Origin: Pogona vitticeps
Lineage: Eukaryota > Chordata > Lepidosauria > Squamata > Agamidae
Length of the DNA stretch: 64,000 nt
NCBI RefSeq assembly: GCF_051106095.1
Contig: NC_135788.1
Coordinates: forward strand, 43,948,001 to 44,012,000
Direction: 5' to 3'
How positions within the stretch are numbered: position 1 is the stretch's first letter; the number at the start of each line of letters is the position of its first letter. The notes below the pieces were generated by a model, which ran no database searches, had not been told where the DNA came from, and worked only from the letters and a program-made list of their open reading frames with translations. Shown piece after piece: positions 19,801 to 32,200 of the stretch. The position numbers and the translations under genes were made by a program.

Positions 19801-22336
19801 TGGGTGTCCCTAATCTTAAGCTCCTCACTTCTTGTTCTGCTAAAAGATGCAATGTTTTTCCAATTCAAGAAGCCTTGGGGGTTGAAGTCTCAGTTTTAAA
19901 CTGGAAGGGTAGGGTGTGAGATCCAATGGCGTGCCTGGGTTGCTTTGATTGCTTTATAAGGAGCAGTAGCTTCTATATCCAGCTGGTGAAAATGCTCATA
20001 GAGATGGGATGGTGAGTAGGAGCCAGACATACAAGCAGTAGACCCTGGACTCTTAGCTGGCTGACACTATGAGAAACATTCTTTGTGCAGTAATTCCACA
20101 GATTCTAGAGAGCTGTAAGGAAGAGCAACAGCTTTCTGGAATGTCAAGGGTTCTTTGAGGATAGGGGAGCACCATATCTTCTGCTCTTGGTGATTTGCTG
20201 CTTCAGGCAGCTGCCTCACTCTATCTAATGGTAGGGCAGGTTTTAAAAGTCCAGTTCTGACTTTAAAAAGCTGAGACTATTTGGCCCAAATCCAGTTGTT
20301 ATTTCCAACTAGAGCAGGCCTATTGAATCAAAAGGAACATTGTAATTCAGTGTTTAGATAACTTCCATTGCTTGATTTCTTCATCTTCATTTATGTAATT
20401 TATGGCTAGAAAACAAACTTGATAGGGTTCATCTTCTCCTGCAAAAGTATGCATGCTCTAGCTCCCAGCACTGGCAATAGGACAGAATGCATGCTGCCTT
20501 GGAAATCAATGTGTTTCATAGTCTTGCAATACATGTTTTTTGCAGGGGCAGGGGTGAGCATAAGAACCATGCATCTGTTTGAAAAAGGCATCAAATATGC
20601 TTTAATCAATAAAAACATGCATATATTAATTTTCACATTAAAATAATATATTTTGAAAATGTATGCCCACAAATACAGAGGGGTAGGAATCTCACAACCA
20701 CATATGGAATCAGGATGCTGGTAGATTCAGGGAAATACAACAAAATGATAGAGTTTCAGGAGAGTAGGTGACAACCAGGATAAGGCAGACCACACACACA
20801 CAAACCCAAATTTAGAGGTGAGGCATTCTTATCATGGCCTGCCAGCCATCTAGGATATTCCTATGAGAAAAATGAATTGAAGGTGGATTTTATTTGAAAT
20901 TGGAGAGTGTGGAAGACTCTGGCCCACCCCAGTAAAGGACATACAAATTGGACTCTTTAGGAGACATTCTGTCCTGCCCTGCCATTGAGTCTGTGACATT
21001 ACCTGTATATTGCTAGATTTCAATCTCTAGCTCTCTTTTTTCCAAAATAATTCTCACAAAGGGGAGAGGAAATGCAAACAGCAATAATTGGAATTGCACG
21101 ACCTACCTACTCAAAGCCCACACAACAATATTCTGTCCATAATCATTCACTCTCACACACACTCTCCTAAGAGTGCAATAATGTTTCACTAAAGTGTAGT
21201 GAACTATGATGAATGAGAAAACAAAGTAAAAGAAGAATATCCCCAGAACAGGAAAAAAAAGTATCTAAACAGCAACACAAATCTTTCTCTTCACCCTTCA
21301 GCTGCGTAAATGGCTGCTGAAGTGGCTGCAAGAGGGCATACATACCAAACATTGATCTCAGTTTATGTCCTCATTAGCACTTCAGTGTATAGAGTGTCCA
21401 TGGGAGATTTGGGGCTTTTTAAAAGTGGTTCATACGTCACTTGCTTTCTCCTTTGATTTCAGCAGTTCACTCTACTATACTGCTTTTGACTTCCTCTTTC
21501 CTCAATTAAACTGCAGATTATTATATAATGTAATTGACTGATCAGTTGATTAAAGAGCAAATGATTAAACAGCTCACATCCTTTAACCGGTTTAAATTTT
21601 AATAAATATTTGACTATTTTTTTGTATCTATCTAGTATCTATATCTGTCCACTATATCTATTCTAAAAAGAAAATATTCTTTCCCTCAATAAAGTTCTTC
21701 CCTAACTCTTTATCTGAAATCCTAATAGAAAACAGTACTTTCCTATTGGTTGTGGTTGTGATGTAAGCATGTCCTAACAGAGTAGATTCATCTACTTTGC
21801 AAAACTATAATTTCAGCAATCTAATTTGCATCAGTCCATTCATCAATCATCTGTAAAACAAGCCATCTGTTATCACTCAAAACACTTGAGTTGCAAGAGA
21901 TAGCTGACAATATTATCTCTGAGCACATATTCTAATATGTCTCTGCTTACTAAAACAAAATTTCCTTCCAATTCAAACTTCAGAAAAGAATTGTCAAACC
22001 AAATCATCTTGACTTGAAAAGATCAAATAATATCATGATTTAAGTATTCAGAAAGTCAAAGATGAGCTGGGAATGAAATTCTGTAAGGTATTGTCAAATG
22101 TCAGCCCCTCTGTTCCTGACAAGATAGGCTCAAAAGATTTGCATCAGCCTCAGAGTTAACAACCCAGTTCTATGCCCGTTTATCCAGAAATAATTTCCAC
22201 CATGTTAAGTGTCCCAGGTAAGTGTGTGAGGGATTACAGCCCATCGCTTGCTTACAAAACTGGTTCCTGAAGTAAATGTAGTTTTTGTAAATGTGTTGGC
22301 TGTATATACCTAAATAGTTTCAGCAACAACACTATC
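16861..22336. other. Long low-repeat intergenic block
   Basis: About 5.5 kb with no recognisable transposon, RNA gene or exon. Open frames are short and have no family resemblance. Composition is AT-rich with balanced complexity. A stretch around 18880-19420 looks more constrained in texture than its surroundings (homeodomain-type TTAATTAG core beside ATTTGC at 19371-19385), but conservation cannot be judged here. Confidence 0.5.
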
Positions 22337-22453
22337 ACTAACAGAGACTGGCAAAACATTAGGAAGAAAAAAACCTCCAGAAAATGGCCAAACTGCCCGA
22401 AAAACCTATAACAACCATTGGATCCTGGCCATGGAAGCCTTGGGGAATACAAC
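22337..22453 (+). mobile_element. Penelope-like terminal repeat, 3' half
   Basis: It matches the 3' half of the repeat at 3208-3366: cagagactggcaaaacatt-aggaag, a gcccgaaaaacctataacaacc arm, and a ggatcctggccatggaagcctt end. The CTGAAGA part and the left arm are absent. Confidence 0.6.
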
Positions 22454-22784
22454 ACTATCATTGTTAAAATGCTTGCCGAAAAAGTAAATACCTTATGATA
22501 AGATCATTTTCAAAAGCTGAAATGTTGATGCAGACTTTTAAGCACTAGTTTTAGAGTTAGTAAACGTCAGAGAAAAAGGCAGAAACAAACTTCTTTAGTG
22601 TTTTCTCAGGTCTACTTTGGAGTAGTATGTTTTCAGGGCCCTACCCTATGTGCATTGTGGAAAGAAAGCAGATTAGAATCTAAAGCAGGAGCAGGCAAGT
22701 TCCAGGACGGTCAGGGGTAATTTTTCCAGTTGGCTGACAGATCAAAACTGCACACCCAAAGGTTTAGTAGATTTTTTTCCCCAC

Positions 22785-22870
22785 ACATGTGTGTGTATAT
22801 ATTATAATATATATATAATATATACACACACGTGTGTGTGTATATATTATATTATATTATATATTATTAT
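22785..22870. repeat. Palindromic (GT)n(AT)n(AC)n tract
   Basis: CACATGTGTGTGTATATATT runs into ATAATATATA and out through ATATACACACACGTGTGTG, then a second GT-to-TA run. The sequence is nearly self-complementary and could form a cruciform or hairpin. Confidence 0.85.
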
Positions 22871-24367
22871 AAAATATTTCATATTTTATAAAATGTTTTT
22901 AAAGTAATATTTCATTAAAAGAAATAACTTTTCTCCTAAAAGCCTACTTATGCCTCCCATACATTTTACATCTGCTTAACAGCAAGTGGCTGCTTAAATA
23001 ACAAAGGTTACTTAAATAACAAAGGCTTGAGATTAAGCATATTGAAAGACTTCCTCTATGCTGGTCTCACTGAAGAAAGCAGGTGATGTAGCAATTTGTC
23101 CTCAAATTTTGGCAGCAAAGCACTGTATTACTTTAAAAGATAACATGCAGCCTGTGGGTCACAATATGCCTCTCTCTAGTGTAAGATGTTCAGTAGCTGC
23201 TTGAGGCAACTCCCTGGGGTAACTACTAAGAAAATGTAAAGCCATCATAGACAACACTTTTCTCTTACAGTCTAGTCCTTCCTACTTTATAAGGATTATG
23301 TTACTAATTTGGCAATGAAGCTGAGGAGAGTCCCTTCCTATCCCCTATCTAGAAATTCTCAGGGCTTTCTCCCAATGTTGCAATAGATGATAATGCAAAG
23401 AAAAGAAGGGAGGATGATTTGTCTGGAGCAGAAAGCAACATCCATTAGCTCAGCTTCAGACACCTCCCAGATCAGCACCGTTCACACACATCATTATGCT
23501 ACCCTTGTAGCTTGGAGTTTCAGTATTAGAACATGCTCACTACCTTCATCTAAATGTTCCAGTTAAAATAATTAGTTACAGTTTTAAAAATAATTAGTTA
23601 CAGTTACTTTTCTAGCGCCCCCCCAAGTAGTTAATGACCATTATAGTTTTATTTTTAAATCACTTTGTGACTTTTCCAGTTCTTACATGTATCTAGATGG
23701 TTATTTGTACTTATTTTAAAAGCCCTTCTAAATTATAGAAAACATCAGCTAATGGAACAAACCACAATGTCCTCCTGTAACAAACCCACAAGAGAGCAGG
23801 AGGTGGGGCACAAGACAGTGCCTGGTTCATGTAATATTCCTTCTCTACAAGGAAATGAAGGCAAACTCCCATAGCAATAAGAGTATTTTAAATGTTAAAC
23901 TTATACTGCAAAAGCAAGTCAAAGTACTTCTGACTGAATTATGATCATGATATAATGTAGTTGCACCTTACTTACAATGAAATAGAATTAAATACATAAA
24001 ATTACTTACAAATAACTAGTTATAATTATTTCTGATCACAAAAGGTTCACATTACAAACAACTAGTTACACCAAGTCCTAAAATATTATATACAGAATAC
24101 AATGGTATTATAAAAGTAACAGTACATAGAAATCCAGCCCTGTAAATAAAGCAATATTTCCAGCACACCTTTTACTTTTTTGGTTGTTTGTTGAGATTAG
24201 TGGTACAGCACATAATTATTCCAAACATGGCTTGCCTAGAAGAAGCAAAACATTTTCCTTTGATTTATAATTTGTTATTTTATTTTGGTAGACTAGCTAC
24301 ATACGTATTAGTTTTTCTTCTGGCAATTTTGCATGGCACATCTCATCTTTATGGAACTGCACTCACC

Positions 24368-24960
24368 AACACTTAGATCTTTTTCATGCTTTAATTACCT
24401 CCAGCCTCAAAACATTTAAAAATATGCTTTTACTTTGTTCCAGAAGTCTTGGGTGCAACACACTACACTTTCTAGCATGGAATGGCAACTTTCATTCTGC
24501 ATGATTTTTCATATTTATACACATGTCCTAGCAATTCCTCTTCTCAGTTGCATCTCTTCCTCCTCTTCCTCCCCAGTACTAGTTGCAAAGCACCACAAAG
24601 CTTGAATGTAGCAACTATTCTATACACACTGTGTAGACTCTTTCCAGCAGCAGAGATACTCGTAGAGGAACAAATTTCAGTGCATCAATCTTATGTCCCT
24701 TGCTAGCTCAAAACAACTGTTCATGGACAGGATGTGTAGGAACATCTATTTGCATGGCACCCTGAACATGAGTCATATGATGCAGCCATGCTGTTGATGC
24801 TATATGGGGTTAAACCAACACTGGAATATTATAAACCCTGTAGCCTCAATGCTTAGGTCCTTTTCATGGCTTAATTTCCTCCAGCCAAAACACACTTAAA
24901 GTATGTGTCTACTTTGTTCTATAACCTATGGATACATCACATTACTCCTTCCGGTACTAT
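24368..24960. repeat. Diverged direct repeats about 478 bp apart
   Basis: 24368-24480 and 24846-24960 share a common order of strings: cttag(a/g)tc(t/c)ttttcatg, ctttaatt or cttaatt, cctccagcc, and tactttgttc. By eye identity is about 70 percent. This suggests an old local tandem duplication or two copies of an unnamed repeat. Confidence 0.55.
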
Positions 24961-25269
24961 ATGCCAGCTTTTACTTTCCAAGTCTCTTGGCTGCACTTAT
25001 GTTTTTGCATCAGTTTGGAGCCAATATTTGTTAAAAATGCTAGATCTGGCACCAGCTCACTACTAATGCAAAGGTAACACATGTTGAAAGTTCTGTTTTC
25101 TCGGGAATTTCTCTTCCTCAGTCTGACATCACAAATCACCCCATTCAGCAAAGTCCCCTGACCATCTATGCTGCATTTTTTTATCACTGGAGTGGTTGCC
25201 ATAGGTGGGAGCAGGTGGAGAAGTTTGTTTTTGCCATTCAAGTTGCATGCATCTAGATCCAACCTACTA

Positions 25270-25345
25270 AGTACCCTTTATGTAGTGGTTAGAATACCAT
25301 ATCAGAACCAGAAAGCCGTGGGTTCAAGTGCTAAGCAAGGTGCGA
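25270..25345 (+). mobile_element. tRNA-derived SINE head fragment
   Basis: tgtagtggttagaatacc and gccgtgggttcaagtgc are the box A and box B regions of the MIR-like SINE family whose reverse copy lies at 3625-3845. The body beyond about 25345 is not recognisable. Confidence 0.5.
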
Positions 25346-25503
25346 CTACGCAGTGAGAAACGTGAATTCACTCTGGGGAATGTGGGTTTCTCCAGGTTTG
25401 TTTACATAATCTGGCCACACAGGGAGAGAGGAGGGAAGCCTTGTTTGCAGTTCATTTGCAGTTCTATTGTAGCCCTGCCAGAGGCATGTTTACAAGGTAA
25501 CTA

Positions 25504-27033
25504 CAGTGGTGTCTTGGTTTACGAAATTAATCTGCATTGGAACGGTGGCCGCATCTTGAAACTTTCGTAAGTCGAATCACCATTTCCCACAGGAATGCAT
25601 TGAAAACCATTTAATCTGTTCTGGCTGTTTTTCGTTCTTATGTAGAGGTGCCGTACTTAAGTCGAAGCATTAGTTCCCATAGCAACGAATGCAAAGCCGG
25701 TTAATCCGTATTCTACCACTAGGGAAAGAATTTTTCTTCTTTCGACCTAAGATGAACTTTGGTCAAAAAAAGGGAAGGAAAGGAGGGAGGTGGGAGGGAA
25801 CACCTTCTAAACAGGACACCATTAAAAACAAGCACCTTTTAAACCAAGCCGAGCACCTTTTAGGTTAAAAATGGGCAGGAGAACATCTTTTAAACAGAAC
25901 ACCTTTAAAAACAAGCACCTCTTAAGCCAAGCCAAGAACATTTTAGGTTTAAAAAAGGGTAAGGAAGGAGGGAGGGAGGGAGGGGAGGAACAATGGGGGA
26001 AAGAGGAAAGAAAGAAAGAAGGTCATCACTGGGACATACAGTACAGACCCCTCAGACAAAGGTTTGTGCTGTTAAGCACAAAAAGAGAGAAAAGAGAGAG
26101 AGAGAAGGGGGGGGAGAGAGTTTGGAGTCTAAAACATATGTTAAACCAACACATTTTACAACAACACATTTTAAACCAAGCAAGCAACTTTTAAACAAAA
26201 CACATTTTAAAACGAAACAAGCAACTTTTAAACCAACCAACTCACCCACCCACCCACCAACACCTTTTAAAACAAAAAAGAGGTCACAGTACACAAACCC
26301 TAGGAGCCACAGAAAAAGAAAGTCTAAACTGCATTTTACAGTCTGCCTACATCAACAGCCAGCAACAATAATTACAGCGAACAGATCCCCAAAGGAAAAA
26401 AAATACTTTGAAGCCACATTTTAAACCCACACATTTTAAAACAACAGAGAGGTCACAGTACACAAACCCTAGAAGCCACAGAATGCAAAAATAAATAAAT
26501 AAATTTTACATTTTAAAATTACAGTTTAATTTTCACATTTAATTTTTATTTAATATTACAATTTACTTTTCACATTTTAAATCCACACTGCAAGACCCAT
26601 CAGTGCACAGAAACATAACCCCCCCACCTAGCCCTACCCCCAGCTGCAAAAAAACCCCTGTACAGTATATGTACTCACCCAGAACAGGCAGTATCTCTTT
26701 TTTTTCTAAAAAAGTCAAAAACCCAAAAATCAAAATTTTTTTAAAAGCCAAAAAAATACAGTCTGTACAGCACAGTATCAGGCAGTACCAGGCAGTCTGA
26801 AGACTCTCTCCCTATCCACTCTCTAACCGATGGGACGAGTGAGGTAGCAGACAAGCAGCCTCTTTGCTGGCCAACGGTCAACTGAAAGTTCAAATCTCAT
26901 GCTTTCCCCCCCCCCCACATTTTTCCTGTAACTCAAAGCTCCAGCCGCAAGTCGAGGCAATATTTTGCGACCGGAGCTTTTCGTATCTCGAAATTTTCGC
27001 AACTAGGGACATTCATAAGTTGAGGCACCACTG
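25504..27033. mobile_element. Pogo/Tigger-like non-autonomous DNA transposon (1.53 kb)
   Basis: The left end CAGTGGTGTCTTGGTTTACG and right end (complement CAGTGGTGCCTCAACTTATG) are terminal inverted repeats. A TA precedes the left end, and TG follows the right end, consistent with a mutated TA target duplication. The same terminus opens the elements at 45639 and 48634. No transposase is visible. The interior holds tandem-type duplications built on 'acattttaaaaccaagca' (unit pair near 25809-25960; another near 26265-26314 and 26434-26483) and a purine-rich tract at 25955-26115. Assignment to Tc1/mariner (pogo group) rests on TIR form and TA target. Confidence 0.75.
25955..26115. repeat. Purine-rich GGGA/GAAA/GAGA low-complexity tract
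   Basis: Imperfect GGGA, GAAA and GA repeats interrupted by unique sequence within the pogo-like element. The long frames translated across it are artefacts. Confidence 0.8.
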
Positions 27034-27106
27034 TGCTTTCTGGAAGTTGAAGAAAAGTGTTGCTGATAGAGAGAGGCTTTGCTCTCCATTCCTAAACTTT
27101 CCAAAG

Positions 27107-27251
27107 GACGGACGGACAGACGGACGGACGGACGGACGGACGGACGGACGGACGGACGGACGGACGGAAGGAAGGAAGGAAGGAAGGAAGGAAGGAAGGA
27201 AGGAAGGAAGGAAGGAAGGAAGGAAGGAAGGAAGGAAGGAAGGAAGGAAGG
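27107..27251. repeat. Compound (GGAC)n(GGAA)n microsatellite
   Basis: About 15 GGAC units, one carrying an A for G change, switch at about 27167 to about 21 GGAA units. The DGRTDGRT/EGRKEGRK and PSFLPSF frames are artefacts of the repeat. Confidence 0.98.
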
Positions 27252-28764
27252 AGTCTTGCTGGTGGAAAAAAGCTTTGCTCTTCATTCCTAAGCTGCTTTA
27301 AAAAAAGATGCCCACAGAGAAAGGCTGCATTTTCCATTCCTATAAGTGTGTAGTGGTGTGGCAGCTTTCCTGCATTGGTTCAAGTGATCATGCTGCCTGG
27401 ACTGATGTGGATGAACTGCATTTCTTTTAAATAGAAACTTTAGTGGCAGAGGCAGAAACAATGGATGGGGAAGGGACTCTGGGCTGATTTGTATTTCCTT
27501 TTGCATCATGTGATCAATGGGGAAAAAAAATTCAAATCAGCCTTTCTAATTCCTGGAGCATTTCCTGTGGTCACATCTTTAATCTAATTTCTATACCGGA
27601 TAAAACCAAATACAAGATAAGCAACTGGTTAACTGGAGTGAAAATTCTCAGCTGAGCAGGGAAGAAGCAGGGGCTCTTTTAGGCACATGGAACCCAGAAC
27701 TCAAGTGCAGTAGATGGCATTGTCAAGTCAATGCACTATATTGAGTCAATTGTCTGTCTACTTTACTTCCCTCATGAAACTGGGTTTCTTATATCAGCTC
27801 TGAGAAGAACTGCCTCCCGCTCATTTGTAGAACCATTTTGACTGTGATGCAAAGGGTTATGTCATTTTGTGCTTTGTATCTAATGGGTACTTACTTCATT
27901 TCAAAGTGCTCTGCAGGATATATTAGCTGGCCTGCTTTTCAAAACAGTATGTAGATTTCTGTTTGCTGGGAATGGAGGGGTGGGCACTTCTCAACTAATG
28001 TATTTGGATGCACCACTAAATACTGCTCCTTTGGAATCTGTCTAGTCAAGCTGTAATGTCAAGATGAAATGAATTAGCATTTGCATTTCTGCATTCATAA
28101 ACATTTGAATTCGAATATGAGTTTAATTGGAAGGTTCCAAATGTCAAAGCTTTCAAAATGGCAGTGCTCAGAAGCAGTGAAGTAACATTTCAAGGCATAA
28201 CAAGGACAACATTTAGAATGTTTTGAAGTCTCAAAACTCTATATTTTCAAACTTTAAAGAACATTTGAAAAAATATTGATAGATAATTTTCACCAGCCCT
28301 ATTCAAAACACTGGCATAATATGAGACTGCTTGCTACAGTTGGTAAAACACAGAAAAATATGTTCTGATTCTTGTCTTGCTTTCTTTCACTGAACAAAGA
28401 ATGTCAGAATAAGCCTCAAAATTTCTTGATATGGTTACAACCTGCACATTTCTGCCTAAATAATAGAACTGCAAATTGCTATGGCAGGCAGGAGGGAAAC
28501 GTCTTCCTCATATACCCAAAGTTTAGTACAAACGACTTTAAGCTGAGAGGATCAACATTGTCTACTGTGCTCTGAAGGGTAACAGACTCAGTCAGAAGTT
28601 GATTATATTATGCTCGTGGGTATTTCTGTACAACTGTCAGCACAAAGGTAACTTGATAAAAGAATTGAAAAAAAAGAAGAAGCTAAAAGCAACTTGTCAT
28701 TTAAAAGCCTAGCTGTGGTCTAAAAATGAAAAGTGCTATTGGAATGGGCATCGGCTATATTTGT
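27252..28764. other. Intergenic sequence, no gene seen
   Basis: No nameable repeat or coding homology. An octamer-like ATTTGCAT within aattagcatttgcattt lies at 28072-28088, in a stretch of even texture (28030-28140). Confidence 0.45.
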
Positions 28765-29091
28765 ATAAACATTCTAGTTGTTATTTGGCAGAAAGCAGCA
28801 ATGACTTGAAATGGCTTTTGATGAAAGAGACAGAAGAAAGTGCCAAAGTAGGACAGCACTTGAACATTAAGAAGACAAAAATCATGACTACAGAAGAACT
28901 ATGCAACTTTAATGTTGACAATGAAGAAACTGAAATTGTTAAAGATTTTTATATTCCTTGGTTCAATCATCAATCCAAATGGAAACGAAAACCAAGAAAT
29001 CAGAAGAAGGCTGAGACTTGGAAGAGCAGCAATGGAGGAATTAGAAAAGATGATCAAGTGTAAAAATGTGTCCCTGGAGACAAAGACTAAG
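28765..29091 (+). mobile_element. RTE LINE, left part interrupted by DIRS
   Basis: The plus strand encodes KWLLMKETEESAKVG, LNIKKTKIMTT, then IFIFLGSIINPNGN, EIRRRLRLGRAAMEELEK and NVSLETKTK. This is the conserved region after the RT catalytic motif in RTE/BovB elements (KVGLKLNIQKTKIMAS in BovB). It stops at KTK and resumes at 36102 with IFHTLGFLIAMYECENW, so the DIRS element between is an insertion. The first part carries frame changes; the LINE is inactive. Confidence 0.85.
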
Positions 29092-29257
29092 TTCTTCTTT
29101 GTGGCCTCTGTGAATCACACTGTGGGAGATCCATGCCTGTGCGGAGCCTCTTCGAAATATTGTAGAGCTTCTGCAAAAAAACACATTAAAATGGACCCCT
29201 CCCGTTCCATATAAGTATCTTGGTTCCAGGACTCTCCCTTCAGTTTCTTTCAACCGC
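29092..29257. repeat. DIRS copy 2 left inverted terminal repeat
   Basis: It is complementary to 35908-36101 with scattered differences. Shared strings on the left strand are cacactgtggg, agcctcttcg, agagcttctgca, ataagtatcttggt and ccaggactctcccttcag. The right copy extends about 25 bp further outward, a known asymmetry of DIRS termini. Confidence 0.85.
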
Positions 29258-32200
29258 CGCGTTGAAGAGCCTTGTACTTCTATCTTCTGTGAGTCTGAAA
29301 GCTAAACAAGTTATTTTTACTGCTAATTTTAATTTTTTTCTATTTTTTTCTTTATTAGTAATACAAAGATAACATAATACAAACTGTTTTTAGTTTTTTT
29401 CCTCTGTGCCTTGGCCTCTGGCCGTCGCACCCCCTCCTCTTCCTCATCTTTTCTTTTTCTTTTCTTAATTGTTCATGGCCCCTTTGGACCCATTCAAGCA
29501 CTGCGTGATTTGTGACAATAAGATCCCGCTATTAGATGGTCACACAAAGTGCCTTTTTTGTCTAGGCAAGGCGCATCAAAACTCCTCGTGCCCTCATTGA
29601 AAAAAATTTAAACAAGGAGTCCTCTGTTCTCGCCTATCTCAACTCAAACTCAGTCTCTGGGAATAGTCTTTGCAACCAGCAAAACCTATGGCTCAACGTC
29701 CGTGTAAAACCAATTCACAGGCTAAAGCCATGGAAAAAGCCATTGCAGAATCATTGAAACATTGTTCCTCTGCTACTCCATCATTCTGATGCTCCCTCCA
29801 CTTCATTGAAAACTTCTAAGACACATAGATCCAAAGAGTTGACATCAAAAACTTTGACATCCAAGCCTTCCGAAAAACGAAAGCCTCCTTCCAACACAGT
29901 TCCAGGCCCCCCACAACTGAAGTGATCTAAACAGACCAAATCAAAAACCCCTGTAGTCCCTCCACAACAGGTCTCCAAACCCGAAAATTTAATTTCTGTC
30001 AGTCCACCCTCTGATGATGAAGGAATTCCATCTCATCAACCAGTTTCTCAGTCACTGACATGGGACAAGCGAGTGGACTATCTTACTTCCTCACCTAATA
30101 GTCCCTGACATTCTATCTCTCCACCTAACCTGTCCACTGATGCCTCACCAGAGAGAGAGGGACCTGAGCCTCAGCCAGACACAGTGCCCTATTCTGTACT
30201 ATTGGGCTGGCCTCCACAGCCACCAGCACGCTATCAGGTGCACCCAATATATGAGGCAATTCCACAGGTGTGTGTCAGCCAATCCCACACTCAGCACTCT
30301 CATCAGGTAAACATTTGCCCCAATCAGTGCTTTTCTAACCTCCCGGCTATAGATGCTTGACCAGCTGTTTCCTCCGGTCCCATATTACCATCACATCAAA
30401 AACCTCCATCTCAACAACCTCCCGTGTCGAAGAGGCCTTATAACTCAGATGCACACAGCCATCAGACAACTCTTTAACAACCACCTGCAAAAATCAGGGC
30501 AGCCGAGAAACACACTTCCACCTGCAAAGCGTTTGCAGCCCCTGTGACCACATATTTTCTGGCTCGAAATGATGGAAACCAATCCTCTTGCTTGGCATCC
30601 CCAGCCTCGATTTACTTTTACGGACCTACCCATGCGTTCACCAAATCAGCCTCAGCCGCCTTTTCAAAACCATGGAGACACTGGTTCCAATATCAATGAC
30701 TCTCAATATCCATCTTGGTCCATGGACGACCCACTTCAATCCTTCTCAGTTGCTAGCTCTCAAAAGTGGCACCGACCTATACATGAAGTCCATCAATATC
30801 AAGACATAGACTTTGACACCGAAGTTCCAGCTTCTTTACCTCCATCTATGGACGCACCTTCGACATTGATACCACTCGACAACTCTTGATGTTGACAAAT
30901 GTCCATGGACATGCCACCCTCTTCAGTGGCAGACCACCATCAACATTACTATTACCTCTCAACACCAAAGTCGATCGACATTCGATCGACTCCAGACTCG
31001 ATCTCGAAATCTCAGAACATGGTTCTTGACTGCAAACTCCATCTGTGCTTCTCACATTACCAAATTCCGACCACACCGATGTAGATCCTCCATCACCAGC
31101 AGAGGATTTTCAAACTTATGCTCAACTCATGAGTCACATGGCTGTCCTTGGATCTATTGCCCCACAACCAAACCAGTTGATCACCTTTATGATCCTGTTT
31201 CTAAAGACACAACTACCCCAGTCCATGTTTCCATTCTGCCATCTCTTCTTAACACTGATCAGTGATCTTGGACTAAACCAGCCTCATCTCACACAGTTTC
31301 GAAATGAATCGATAATCTCTACTGGATACATGACCCAGGAACCCTCTTTCTCCAAAAACAGCCAACCCCAAATTTGATATTTGTTGAGGCATCACAATCT
31401 CGATCTTGATATTGACAGTCTCTTATCCCACCTAACAAGGACAGTCGAAGAATCGACTCTATGGGCAGGTGGCTTTCCTAATTAGTGGCTTTTAATATGA
31501 GGGTAGCTAACTACCAAGGAGCTATGGCAGCATATCAGCGCTGCCTTTAGGATAACATGACCACTTTTCTTGATTCTTTGCCAGAGGATAAAAAAGTATT
31601 AGCACAAACCTTCCAACAGGAGGGTCCCTCTGTCGCTAAACAGCAAATGTTCTCAGCCAAACGCACGGTAGATGCCACGGCTAAATCCATGGCTACCTCT
31701 GTAGCTCTCCGACGCTTCTCCTGGCTAAAACAGCCAGCCTTACTTAAGATGCCTGAGCACGTATTGAAGATCTCCCTTTGATGGCACTAGTCTCTTTAAT
31801 GCTGAAACAGGCGACATCGTAGAAAACATTCAGAAGAAACGTTCCACTGCCAAACGATGGGGCATCTATCCCACTTATGAACAGCAGCCCCAACGTAACC
31901 AATGGAGGTGACCTTACAATTCCTACCAGAGGTTCCAACATGAACCCCAACATCAGACTTTCTATACACAATACTTTAAACAACAATACAAACAAAAACC
32001 CTGCCAACAACCTATCCAAAGGTGCAATGACCGCAAACACAAACATCATGTTTGATGTTTTCCCAACCGAGATGGCAAATCAACCTCCCTTCCTGTGGAA
32101 ACACATCTGCCTGGCAATCCATCACCACCAACGCCTGGGTTCTGTCCATCATCCAAAATGAATACCGCACCCATTTCCATCAACTCCCTCCATCACATCA

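Larger units (their letters stand above)
22454..25269. other. Intergenic block with diverged internal duplication
   Basis: No gene seen. It contains an AT/GT palindromic tract (22785-22870), a 22-bp local duplication at 23566-23611 (aaataattagttacagtt), and two diverged direct repeats (about 24368-24480 and 24846-24960) described separately. Confidence 0.5.

Noticed and set aside
25270-25345. A functional tRNA gene
   Set aside because: Box A- and box B-like words are present but no cloverleaf can be folded around them; it fits a SINE head.
25871-26424. Basic, lysine-rich frames of 107 and 143 codons
   Set aside because: They lie across purine-rich low-complexity sequence inside a non-autonomous transposon and have no family motif.
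26864-27337. 145-, 90- and 81-codon frames with GRTDGRTD, PSFLPSF or PSVRPSV repeats
   Set aside because: Products of the GGAC/GGAA microsatellite in several frames on both strands.
30353-31377. Series of 60-110-codon frames as separate small genes
   Set aside because: They fall in the gag-like region of the fossil DIRS element.
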